Shown here piece after piece: positions 1 through 6,340 of a DNA stretch of 10,615 nt. A model generated the notes under the pieces. The model was not told the DNA's origin, did not search any database, and saw nothing but the letters and a program-made list of their open reading frames with translations. The stretch covers positions 1 through 10,615 of the forward strand of contig CALCPB010000231.1 in NCBI GenBank assembly GCA_937897665.1, written 5' to 3'. Numbering within the stretch: position 1 is the stretch's first letter; every line of letters begins with the position of its first letter. Position numbers and translations under genes: made by a program. The DNA is from an uncultured Halomicronema sp. Its GTDB lineage: Bacteria; Cyanobacteriota; Cyanobacteriia; Phormidesmidales; Phormidesmidaceae.

Positions 1-94
1 CTATCGGCCTCGTCTACAGCGGCGTAACGGCCTTCGACCAACCGAGATTGATACCGCGCCAGCGCTCTACTGTAGACAGAGCCGCCTAAAACAG
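1..94. other. Window edge, unassigned
   Basis: This short stretch lies beyond the 3' end of the acetyltransferase pseudogene. It is open on both strands. A plus-strand frame from base 3 ends at TAA 87-89, reading ...STVDRAA. A minus-strand frame is open to the window edge, containing SVYSRALARYQSRLVEGRYA, but has no ATG, GTG or TTG close to a plausible ribosome binding site. Either could be the tail or head of a gene mostly outside the window. I cannot decide between them. Confidence 0.25.
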
Positions 95-494
95 TTACGT
101 CTGGTTCACCAACCAGGTACCGACGATCTGCCCCATCCCGACGGGCTGCTGGGTAAACCCGAGTTTTGTGTACAGCTCCGGTACGTCGTCCGTAAATAAG
201 TACACGTGCTGTCCAGACAACTGTTTGAGCAGACTTCGGATCATCTCGCTAGCAATGCCCTGACGACGATAGGCACTCAATGTCCATACGTCCACCAGAT
301 AAGCGTTGCAAACTCCATCCGATAACACCCGATTGCCGGTTCGCATAGGCCACACAAGCCGCATAGCTGTTTTCAAAAGAGGCTTTGAGTTGCTGAGGAC
401 TGCGGCCATTATCGAAAGCATCTTGGCGCAAAATAGTTTTCATCGCTGCCCAATCGACCGCATGCAAATCAGTTTGGTAAACAATTTCCACCAT
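95..494 (-). pseudogene. GNAT family N-acetyltransferase, frameshifted
   Basis: The minus strand encodes one GNAT acetyltransferase in two frames. The 5' part starts at ATG 494-492 (MVEIVYQTDLHAVDW...) and stays in frame to about ENSYAACVAYANRQ near 335-345. The rest continues in another frame as RVLSDGVCNAYLVDVWTLS, then YRRQGIASEMI, and ends at TAA 97-95. YRRQGIA is the RxxGxA acetyl-CoA pyrophosphate loop. The end, LYTKLGFTQQPVGMGQIVGTWL, is typical of the C terminus of this family. The frame change equals one extra base or a loss of two (plus any multiple of three). The 400-base span matches an intact gene of about 132 codons, so little has been lost. The 5' frame alone would make about 80 residues without the acetyl-CoA site, so the gene is probably inactive. 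A sequencing error or programmed frameshift is not excluded. It diverges from the SDR gene. The substrate is unknown. Confidence 0.8.
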
Positions 495-495
495 T

Positions 496-508
496 TGAGG
501 TGACCTCA
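496..508. promoter_or_regulatory. Palindrome holding both divergent ribosome binding sites
   Basis: TGAGGTGACCTCA is a perfect inverted repeat around one central base. It lies between the minus-strand start codon (494-492) and the plus-strand start codon (508-510). Read on the plus strand, GAGG (497-500) sits 7 bases before the SDR ATG. Read on the minus strand, GAGG (507-504) sits 9 bases before the acetyltransferase ATG. The same bases therefore serve translation of both genes, and each promoter must lie inside the other gene's coding sequence. Confidence 0.6.
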
Positions 509-1206
509 TGACCGCAACACTAAAGCCAGTGGCTCTCGTCACCGGCGGCAATCGGGGTATCGGCTTCGCGATCGCCCAAGGATTACTCGCCCAAGGCTAT
601 CAGGTCATGATTACGGCCCGTTCTTTAGCCAGTGCCGAACAAGCCGCAGCGAGACTGTCGGGCACCGTCGTGCCAATCGCCTTAGACATCAGCCAAGATG
701 ACTCGATTGCGCAGGCTGTGGCGACGATTCGGCAACACAGCGATCGCCTAGATGTGGTGATCAACAATGCGGGCGTCTATCCCGATGAGGGTGTCAACAT
801 CCTGACAATTAGCCGGGAGCTGTTAGCTGCCACCTTAAACACCAATACCCTCGGCGCGGTTTGCCTGACGCAAGCCTGTTTGCCCTTACTCAAAGCCGCT
901 GCAGCGGCCCGCGTGATCAATCTATCGAGCGGCTATGGCGAGATTAACGGCCTGTTGGCAGCGGTGCCCAGCTACTGTTTGTCAAAATTAGCGCTGAATG
1001 GCGCGACGATTATGCTGGCTCAGGCCCTGCAGACCCACGGCATTGTGGTGAACGCCATTGATCCGGGCTGGGTGAAAACAGACATGGGGGGCAATTCTGC
1101 CCCGCGATCGCCCCAGCAGGGGGCCGATACTGCCATCTGGCTCGCCACGGAAGCCCCCCGCGAAACTGGCAAACTGTGGCGCGATCGCCAAGCGATTGTT
1201 TTTTGA
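508..1206 (+). CDS. Short-chain dehydrogenase/reductase (SDR)
   Basis: A 232-residue classical SDR, a cytoplasmic NAD(P)H-dependent oxidoreductase of the Rossmann fold. The cofactor loop is TGGNRGIG (residues 12-19). R38 in TARS after the second strand suggests NADP(H) preference. D60 (ALDIS) contacts the adenine ring, and NNAG is at 86-89. The catalytic set is S140/S141 (INLSSGYG), Y156 and K160 (YCLSK), followed by the PGWVKTDMGG motif at 186-195. The C terminus GKLWRDRQAIVF is typical of cyanobacterial carbonyl-reductase-like SDRs of about 230 residues, so the gene is full length. The start is supported by GAGG 7 bases upstream. The substrate cannot be told from sequence; this group often reduces small aldehydes, ketones or quinones. 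The 3' end was duplicated: a second copy of the last codons lies at 2059-2106. HIP1 sites occur at 568, 740, 1104 and 1181, so the gene looks native. Confidence 0.93.
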   Translation: MTATLKPVALVTGGNRGIGFAIAQGLLAQGYQVMITARSLASAEQAAARLSGTVVPIALDISQDDSIAQAVATIRQHSDRLDVVINNAGVYPDEGVNILTISRELLAATLNTNTLGAVCLTQACLPLLKAAAAARVINLSSGYGEINGLLAAVPSYCLSKLALNGATIMLAQALQTHGIVVNAIDPGWVKTDMGGNSAPRSPQQGADTAIWLATEAPRETGKLWRDRQAIVF

Positions 1207-1253
1207 ACCGGGATAGGGCGATCGCGTTCACTCATCCAAAATTGGCTCTACAG
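1171..1253 (+). repeat. Direct repeat, copy 1 (SDR 3' end)
   Basis: This copy covers the last codons of the SDR and the DNA after them. Its left part (1171-1196) matches 2071-2096 at all but one position. The middle is diverged. The right block AATTGGCTCTACAG (1240-1253) is identical to 2143-2156. The distance between left and right blocks is 69 bases here and 72 in copy 2, so the two copies are colinear. The right block also contains the stop codon of the minus-strand secreted-protein gene. Confidence 0.7.
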
Positions 1254-1892
1254 CGGGCAGAGGCTCCCAGCACCTTCACCCGGTTGGGTGACGACACAGC
1301 CCGCGTATTGCCCGGCAGGCGTGTTGCCTGCGGGAAAGACCATCATGGCATCAGCCCCTGAGGCATCCCCATGGCTAACTAGCAGTGTGTTATCCCAATA
1401 GTGCAAGCCACTAATGCTACTGAGGGCGTAGCTCGAAAATTCATGGGGTAAGGGGCGATCGCCGGGCACCTGCAGCCGATACAAAGCATGACTCTGCAGT
1501 CCCTGAGGGTCAATAATAAACACCGCCGATTTCTGGACATCAACGCATTCCTCTAAGAGCACAGGGACGGCAACATCGCCCGTTTGGGGATTCACAGTCG
1601 GGGTGCCCAAAATCCGCTGAGCCGAGAGATCGCGCTCTGCCACTAATTCATACGTAGCGCAGTCAAAGGAATCAAGAATCGCGATCGTCCAATCCTGAAT
1701 ATCAATGGGGGTGCGATCGCCGCTGGGCCAGTTGAGCGTGAGGCTAGTGCCGCCATCGGCAACGGTAACGGTCGGAATGTCGGCCACGGGTTGGCTATTG
1801 GCAGCCGGTAAGCCACTGGATAGATGAGCGGTGAGCAAAGTGCCCGCGATCGCAGCGGTGGCCGCTAATTTTCTTGGCATGGATAGTCGCAT
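1248..1892 (-). CDS. Secreted protein of unknown function
   Basis: I do not recognise this family. From the ATG at 1892 it encodes 214 residues. The N terminus is a good Sec signal peptide: basic MRLSMPRK, a hydrophobic stretch at 9-22, and a likely cleavage around AANSQ (30-34). The mature part of about 180 residues should act in the periplasm or outside. It has four cysteines (78, 116, 199, 212), enough for two disulfides, and a conserved-looking stretch GLHYWDNTLLVSHGDASG at 162-179. The frame stays open upstream to 2027, but the extra 45 residues would bury the signal peptide. An AGAGA just upstream of 1892 is a weak ribosome binding site; a second ATG at 1880 is possible. It is convergent with the SDR (41 bases apart) and lies between two copies of a direct repeat. 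HIP1 sites inside it suggest long residence in a cyanobacterial genome. Confidence 0.6.
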   Translation of the reverse strand: MRLSMPRKLAATAAIAGTLLTAHLSSGLPAANSQPVADIPTVTVADGGTSLTLNWPSGDRTPIDIQDWTIAILDSFDCATYELVAERDLSAQRILGTPTVNPQTGDVAVPVLLEECVDVQKSAVFIIDPQGLQSHALYRLQVPGDRPLPHEFSSYALSSISGLHYWDNTLLVSHGDASGADAMMVFPAGNTPAGQYAGCVVTQPGEGAGSLCPL

Positions 1893-2058
1893 GGATGTCT
1901 CTAGCGTGAACGAATCGGCTCTGGTCACGGCTTGGGTGACCTCAAATGAGGGCATAGCGGACCGATAATCCAACCAACAGCACCAGCAGTAACGTTTCCG
2001 GATAGCAGGAGCAGCCGCGATCTCCACTTCAATAGGCTGGGATGTCGTGAGAGATCCC

Positions 2059-2106
2059 TACAAGACCGAAAAATTGTGGCGCGATCGCCAAGCGATGGCT
2101 TTTTAA
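2059..2106 (+). pseudogene. C-terminal remnant of a second SDR gene
   Basis: In frame this reads YKTEKLWRDRQAMAF and stops at TAA 2104-2106. The intact SDR upstream ends ETGKLWRDRQAIVF. Ten of the last twelve residues agree, and the bases around the HIP1 site match almost perfectly. The frame stays open upstream to about 2011 with only faint likeness to the SDR (TSIGW against TAIWL), and no start, cofactor loop or catalytic motif is present. This is the tail of a duplicated SDR whose body has been lost. It cannot make an enzyme. Confidence 0.65.
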
Positions 2107-2156
2107 GCTAGGGTGCATGGAGGTCAATTTCACCCGTCTAATAATTGGCTCTACAG
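2071..2156 (+). repeat. Direct repeat, copy 2
   Basis: Partner of the repeat at 1171-1253. Left block 2071-2096 holds the same HIP1-containing SDR codons. Right block 2143-2156 is AATTGGCTCTACAG, identical to copy 1. Between them the match is weak but the pieces stay in order, including TTCAC before the right block. The copy lies just upstream of the sugar-dehydrogenase gene, so it may form part of its leader. Confidence 0.65.
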
Positions 2157-2208
2157 AAGTCTCGAATTGGCTGTTTCTCGGTGTCTAACGCCCTTGAGGA
2201 GAATAACC

Positions 2209-3456
2209 ATGACTCGCCATTGGTCAGGTTCTATTGTGGGAACGTTCATGCTGGCAGCGGCGCTCGTTGGCTGCGCGGCGACGCCGCCCGATCAGACAGA
2301 AGCGGCACCGCCGGAAAGCTCGTCCTCGCCAGTGACAGCGGATTCCACACCGGCAGCGGCAGAACCGGCAGCGCCGGAATCTTCGGAGATCGCCCAGGCC
2401 ACTTCAGCAGAGCCGGTCGTCGTGGTCGAGGGGTTAGAGCATCCTTGGGGCATGGCCGGGTTGCCCGATGGTACGCTGATGGTGACAGAACGTCCGGGCC
2501 GCGTGCGTCTAATTCGCAATGGTCAGCTTGATCCGACACCGCTGTCGGGCGTCCCCCCGGTGCTCGCGTCCGGCCAAGGCGGCCTGCTAGATGTCTCCGT
2601 TCATCCCCAATTTGCCGACAACCCCTGGGTTTATTTCACCTATGCCCACGGCGATCGCGCGATGAATCAAACGCGGGTGGCACGGGCGCGCTTTGACGGC
2701 ACGACACTATCCGACTGGACGGTCATTTTTGAGGTCAACCGCACCAAGGAAGGCAGCCAGCACTTTGGCTCGCGCATCACCTGGCTGCCAGACGACACGA
2801 TGCTGATTTCAATTGGTGATGGCGGCAATCCGCCGGTGCGGCTGGAGGGAGAACTGATTCGCAATCAGGCCCAAAAGCTCGATAGTCACCTCGGCAAGGT
2901 GGTGCGGCTCAATGCGGATGGGTCGGTACCGGTGGACAATCCCTTCGTCGATACGCCCGGTGCAAACCCCGCCGTCTGGAGCTACGGGCATCGCAACATT
3001 CAAGGCATGATGTTTGACCCGGTGACCAATCAACTGTGGGCCTCCGAGCACGGCTCGCGGGGTGGTGATGAACTGAACCGCGTTGCGGCGGGAGAAAACT
3101 ATGGCTGGCCGCTGGTGACCCACAGCCGTGAATATACCGGCGGTGAGATTTCCTCTGAGCGATCGCGACCGGGCATGGTTGATCCGCTCGTGGTGTGGAC
3201 GCCCGCGATCGCGCCCTCAGGACTGCTGGTCTATCGGGGCGATCGCTTTCCGCAGTGGCAGGGCGATGTGTTTGCGGGCGGACTAGTTTCCGGCGATATT
3301 CGCCACATTGAAGTGGATGAGGCCGGTACGGTAGTCGACCAAACGCCGATTGCGATCGGGCAGCGGGTGCGCGATGTGCGCCAGGGGCCAGACGGGCTGA
3401 TTTACGTGTTGACCGATGAGCCTAATGGGCAACTGATCCGACTAGAACCGGATTAG
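2209..3456 (+). CDS. PQQ-dependent sugar dehydrogenase, lipoprotein
   Basis: 415 residues of the soluble glucose / aldose sugar dehydrogenase family (YliI/GSDH-like), a six-bladed beta-propeller that oxidises sugar hemiacetals using PQQ and Ca2+. The start at 2209 is fixed by GAGGAG (2196-2201) 7 bases upstream; an earlier in-frame ATG at 2113 has no such site. The N terminus is a lipoprotein signal: hydrophobic residues 8-20 and lipobox LVGC with Cys22, so the protein should be anchored on the periplasmic face of a membrane. A Pro/Ala/Ser/Thr/Glu linker runs from 23 to about 68. Family signatures follow: GLEHPWGMAGLPDG (75-88), GGLLDVSVHPQF (124-135), QHFGSRI (184-190, with the putative catalytic His185), WSYGHRNIQG (257-266), EHGSRGGDELN (280-290), ENYGWP (296-301). 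The length is normal and no key block is missing. The physiological sugar is unknown, and whether the host makes PQQ cannot be seen here. Confidence 0.9.
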   Translation: MTRHWSGSIVGTFMLAAALVGCAATPPDQTEAAPPESSSSPVTADSTPAAAEPAAPESSEIAQATSAEPVVVVEGLEHPWGMAGLPDGTLMVTERPGRVRLIRNGQLDPTPLSGVPPVLASGQGGLLDVSVHPQFADNPWVYFTYAHGDRAMNQTRVARARFDGTTLSDWTVIFEVNRTKEGSQHFGSRITWLPDDTMLISIGDGGNPPVRLEGELIRNQAQKLDSHLGKVVRLNADGSVPVDNPFVDTPGANPAVWSYGHRNIQGMMFDPVTNQLWASEHGSRGGDELNRVAAGENYGWPLVTHSREYTGGEISSERSRPGMVDPLVVWTPAIAPSGLLVYRGDRFPQWQGDVFAGGLVSGDIRHIEVDEAGTVVDQTPIAIGQRVRDVRQGPDGLIYVLTDEPNGQLIRLEPD

Positions 3457-3500
3457 AGGCGATCGGCCCCTCAGCCCTCGATTATCCCTATTAGTGACGT

Positions 3501-3524
3501 CAGTTCGGGTTAAAACCGAAGCTG
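3501..3524 (+). terminator. Weak hairpin between convergent genes
   Basis: CAGTTCGG pairs with CCGAAGCTG (one bulged G) around a 7-base loop. It sits 45 bases after the sugar-dehydrogenase stop and 82 bases beyond the stop of the opposing zinc-finger gene, so it could end either transcript. No clear T run follows on either strand, so a Rho-independent terminator is only possible. Confidence 0.3.
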
Positions 3525-3605
3525 GATATTTCCCTTCCCGAGAGGGGCTTTGCAGCTCAATAGACGGGTAAAAGCGTTACTTATTCTTATCCCGAACTCA
3601 GGTTA

Positions 3606-3881
3606 TTAGTAAGCTTTCTGCGCCTCATCGGTGAAGCAATAAAGCCACTGCTCACTGAGTTCAGCAGAGCTGATCACGGGGTGCCCGGTGGCCTCAAAGT
3701 GACGGCGTGCGTGCTGATTTTTAGAAGAATCGCAGCACAGCATCTTGCCACAGTCCTGACAGATGCGCAGGTGCACCCACTGACTATTCACTTTGAGGCA
3801 TTCTTCACACCGAAAAATGGGATAGTTCGCCTTGTGAATCATGTTCTCAAGGCTTAATCGATCAAGATGTTGGCAGCTCAT
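3606..3881 (-). CDS. UBP-type zinc-finger protein
   Basis: 91 residues forming essentially one ZnF-UBP domain, the fold found in eukaryotic deubiquitinases and HDAC6, where it binds the free C terminus of ubiquitin. The expected metal ligands are all visible: C3 and H5, C25 and C28 (CEEC), C41 and C44 (CQDC), C49/C50, H57, H61 and H67. The core CxxCGxxxCCDSS...HAxxHFxxTGHPV is followed by a Trp-Leu-Tyr-Cys-Phe-x-Asp ending typical of the family. Bacterial stand-alone copies are common and of unknown ligand; a role in binding a Gly-ended peptide is only inference. No strong ribosome binding site precedes ATG 3881. The gene is convergent with the sugar dehydrogenase and shows no operon partner. 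Confidence 0.85.
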   Translation of the reverse strand: MSCQHLDRLSLENMIHKANYPIFRCEECLKVNSQWVHLRICQDCGKMLCCDSSKNQHARRHFEATGHPVISSAELSEQWLYCFTDEAQKAY

Positions 3882-4000
3882 GGGGCTTACAGCGTCGACA
3901 GTTCCTTTGCACAGTAGCGAAGGGGTCTGGCGTTTGTCTATTGATCATCAGATAGGTCATATCAGCTCTCCGAAACTCGCTGAAAATCAGTTCCGCAGAG

Positions 4001-4059
4001 GGTGGGTCAGCGCCCAACAATCGCTCAAAACTCTCAACCAGAGAGCCGTCCGACCCACC
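4001..4059. repeat. Nested inverted repeat
   Basis: GGTGGGTC (4001-4008) is repeated inverted as GACCCACC (4052-4059). Inside, CTCTC-AACCA-GAGAG (4031-4045) forms a second small stem. The outer arms resemble the GGTGGG/CCCACC arms of short dispersed repeats common in cyanobacteria. It may be a decayed miniature element or may arise by chance. Confidence 0.35.
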
Positions 4060-4145
4060 ACCCCCAACCGACATACGACCGCAACTTTTTCATTGGGTGG
4101 CGTGTCGTCCGTCCGCGTCGTAAACCTGGGCTCTAGAAAGCGCCA

Positions 4146-4209
4146 AGAACCCCGGTTTCTGTCGAAACAATTGGCTCCTTGCTAGAGCAAGTTCAGAAAC
4201 CGGGGTTCT
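4146..4209. repeat. Perfect 16-bp inverted repeat
   Basis: AGAACCCCGGTTTCTG (4146-4161) and CAGAAACCGGGGTTCT (4194-4209) are exact reverse complements around a 32-base spacer. The spacer holds its own stem, CTTGC-TAGA-GCAAG (4178-4191). Arms with the core GAAACCGGG/CCCGGTTTC are, as I recall, very common dispersed repeats in filamentous cyanobacteria. There is no T run, so it is more likely a miniature repeat element or a leader structure of the transporter (its end is 65 bases before the chosen start) than a simple terminator. Confidence 0.7.
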
Positions 4210-4274
4210 GACCATCTTTAACTTCACAGAATGACACAATGAAGGGGTTGTGCACTGGCAGCCACAGTTTCCCT

Positions 4275-6170
4275 ATGGAACGGTTTGATCTCAATGTTTT
4301 TCGGCGGTTTTGGGCGATCGCCAAAGCCTATTGGTTTGGTGATGAAAAATGGCAAGCGCGGGGACTGCTGCTGCTAATCGTGGTGTGGCGGCTGGGCTAC
4401 ACGGGCCTGAGCGTGGTGCTCAACAGCCAGCGGGGAGAACTGATCTCCTCTTTATCAGCTAAGGATCAGGATCGCTTTTGGCACACGGTGATTGTCTTTG
4501 TCGGGGTACTGGTGGTGTATGCGCCGCTGCTGGCGGGCTATACCTACCTGCGCGATCGCCTGGGGTTAGAGTGGCGCCGCTGGCTAACCAGCCGATTTAT
4601 CGATCGCTATTTTGGTGATCGTGCCTTTTATCGCATCAACCAGTTCAGCCCGGATATCGACAATCCCGATCAGCGCATCGCCGAGGACGTCAAAAGCTTT
4701 ACCCAAGAATCGTTGACGCTCGTGCTGGTGGTCGCGTCCTCGGTGCTAGAGATGGTGGCCTTTAGCGGGGTGCTGTGGAGCATTTCACGAGAGTTGGTGC
4801 TGTTTTTAGTCGGCTATGCGGTGGTTGGCAGTCTGCTGACGGTGGGCGTCTTTGGCAAACCGCTGGTCAGGCTCAACTTTGAGCAGCTCAAGCGCGAAGC
4901 TGACTTCCGTTTTGGCCTCGTGCGCATTCGCGAAAACGCTGAGGCGATCGCCTTCTACCAGGGCGAAGGGCAAGAATCAACTCAGGTCAAAACCCGCTTT
5001 GCCGCTGCCTTCGAAAACTTCAAACGCCTGCTGTTTTGGGAGTTAAATCTCAACGGTCTGACCAACGCCTACGAATTCATTCCCTTCATCCTGCCAGCGC
5101 TAGTGGTGGCTCCCGCCGTCTTTAGCGGTGATTTGGAAGTCGGCAAAGTCAGCGAAGCCCAGGGCGCGTTTATTCGCGTTTTCTTTTCGCTCAACGTGAT
5201 TGTGGCGCGGTTCCAATCTTTGACGGCGTTTGGGGCGGGCATCGATCGCCTCTACGAATTTGCCAACACTCTCGGTCATTTTGACGATGACGAAATATCC
5301 GCTGATGAAGCCACGGTGGACGCCACAGCAGTTGCCGCTCAAGCCGGCACCGAAACTGAAGTTGCTGCTGCAGTACAGGTCACCGATGAGTCGGCTCCGG
5401 CTGCTGAAGCTGATGTCAAAGTGTCGGCCAGTGATGATCAGCCAGAGTCGGATGCTGAGTCGGATAAAAAGGAAGAAGAACTAGAGTCGGGGGTAGCCGC
5501 GATCGCCGAAACCCAGCCGGTGATTCTGCAAGAAACAGCGCCACTGCTCAGCCTACATCATGTCACCCTGCAAACGCCCAACTACCAGCGCACGCTGATT
5601 GATGACCTGACATTAGAGTTAGAGCCGCACAGTTCCCTATTAGTCGTTGGCCCCAGTGGCTGCGGCAAAAGTTCACTATTGCGGGCGATCGCCGGGCTGT
5701 GGAACTCCGGCAAGGGCTTAATTCAACGACCAGCTTTGGGCGACCTGCTGTTTTTGCCACAAAAGCCCTACATGGTGCTCGGCAACCTGCGACAGCAATT
5801 GCTCTATCCGTATCCGGATGCAGCGATCGCTGATGACCAGATTCACACCGCGCTCAAAGCCGTGAACCTGCCCAATCTGGCCGCGCGCTTTGAGGGCCTC
5901 GACGCCGAAGCCGAATGGGGCGATGTGCTATCGCTCGGTGAGCAGCAGCGCCTCAGCTTTGCCCGTATCCTCTTGCATCAGCCTAGCTACGCCATTTTGG
6001 ATGAAGCCACCAGCGCCCTCGATCGCGTCAACGAAGAGCAACTCTATGCCGCGCTAGAAGCAATTCCGACCACCTACCTCAGCGTCGGCCATCACGAATC
6101 ACTGGAAGCGCACCACCGCTTACGACTCCGCCTCGCAGAAGACAGTACGTGGCAGTTGCAGTCTCTGTAA
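4275..6170 (+). CDS. SbmA/BacA-type ABC transporter, permease-ATPase fusion
   Basis: 631 residues, a half-transporter that should dimerise in the inner membrane. The N-terminal permease (residues about 30-325) belongs to the ABC_membrane_2 / SbmA-BacA-like group linked to uptake of vitamin B12, bleomycin or peptides. Its signature YTYLRDRLGLEWRRWLT is at 89-105, and membrane segments lie near 30-48, 70-93, 148-172, 174-193 and 265-285. The ATPase has Walker A GPSGCGKSS (459-467), Q-loop Q496, signature LSLGEQQR (552-559), Walker B YAILDEATS (572-580), D-loop SALD (580-583) and H-loop H605. Between the halves, residues about 337-420 form a low-complexity Ala/Glu/Asp/Ser linker that is longer and more acidic than I expect for the family. 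I chose the ATG at 4275 because homologs begin close to ERFDLNVFRRFW; the in-frame ATG at 4239 would add 12 unremarkable residues. Neither has a clear ribosome binding site. The substrate is unknown. Confidence 0.85.
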   Translation: MERFDLNVFRRFWAIAKAYWFGDEKWQARGLLLLIVVWRLGYTGLSVVLNSQRGELISSLSAKDQDRFWHTVIVFVGVLVVYAPLLAGYTYLRDRLGLEWRRWLTSRFIDRYFGDRAFYRINQFSPDIDNPDQRIAEDVKSFTQESLTLVLVVASSVLEMVAFSGVLWSISRELVLFLVGYAVVGSLLTVGVFGKPLVRLNFEQLKREADFRFGLVRIRENAEAIAFYQGEGQESTQVKTRFAAAFENFKRLLFWELNLNGLTNAYEFIPFILPALVVAPAVFSGDLEVGKVSEAQGAFIRVFFSLNVIVARFQSLTAFGAGIDRLYEFANTLGHFDDDEISADEATVDATAVAAQAGTETEVAAAVQVTDESAPAAEADVKVSASDDQPESDAESDKKEEELESGVAAIAETQPVILQETAPLLSLHHVTLQTPNYQRTLIDDLTLELEPHSSLLVVGPSGCGKSSLLRAIAGLWNSGKGLIQRPALGDLLFLPQKPYMVLGNLRQQLLYPYPDAAIADDQIHTALKAVNLPNLAARFEGLDAEAEWGDVLSLGEQQRLSFARILLHQPSYAILDEATSALDRVNEEQLYAALEAIPTTYLSVGHHESLEAHHRLRLRLAEDSTWQLQSL

Positions 6171-6186
6171 ACCCTAGATCTGCGCC

Positions 6187-6216
6187 GTCGGACTTTCCTT
6201 AAATTGGAAAGACGAC
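6187..6216 (+). terminator. Hairpin after the ABC transporter
   Basis: CTTTCC (6193-6198) pairs with GGAAAG (6206-6211) around a 7-base loop, extended by GTCG/CGAC at the base (6187-6190 and 6213-6216) across a small internal loop. No T run follows, so it is probably a 3'-end structure that acts together with the next hairpin. Confidence 0.45.
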
Positions 6217-6225
6217 AATTAGGAA

Positions 6226-6269
6226 AGGTATGACAGGGCTAATCACCTTGTCATACCTGTTCTTTTATT
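6226..6269 (+). terminator. Rho-independent terminator
   Basis: Bases 6226-6258 fold into a 13-bp stem (AGGTATGACAGGG with CCTTGTCATACCT, one G-U pair) with a 7-base loop, followed by GTTCTTTTATTT. This is a typical intrinsic terminator 56 bases after the transporter stop. It also separates the transporter from the convergent monooxygenase, whose stop lies 82 bases further on. Confidence 0.75.
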
Positions 6270-6340
6270 TGAAGTCGGCATTAGCGAAAAATGAACGCGT
6301 TCAGCAATATGCTAAGGCTCAGCTGTTCAGGCTCGCAAAG

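Larger units (their letters stand above)
3882..4238. other. Intergenic region with inverted repeats, no gene recognised
   Basis: This gap separates the zinc-finger gene (minus) from the ABC transporter (plus), so it must hold two divergent promoters. I could not pick convincing -35/-10 pairs. It contains two inverted-repeat structures, listed separately. Open frames exist on both strands (a 70-codon one on the minus strand, 3862-4074, and a longer one on the plus strand), but neither has a ribosome binding site or a familiar motif. Confidence 0.5.

Noticed and set aside
2113..2208. Upstream ATG extension of the sugar dehydrogenase (32 more residues)
   Set aside because: It would place the lipoprotein signal internally, while the ATG at 2209 has an excellent GAGGAG site.
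3862..4074. Minus-strand open frame of 70 codons upstream of the zinc-finger gene
   Set aside because: No ribosome binding site, overlap with the zinc-finger start, and it runs through an inverted-repeat structure. No recognisable motif.
3841..4185. Plus-strand open frame of 114 codons in the intergenic region
   Set aside because: It begins antisense inside the zinc-finger gene, ends inside the 16-bp inverted repeat and has unlikely composition.
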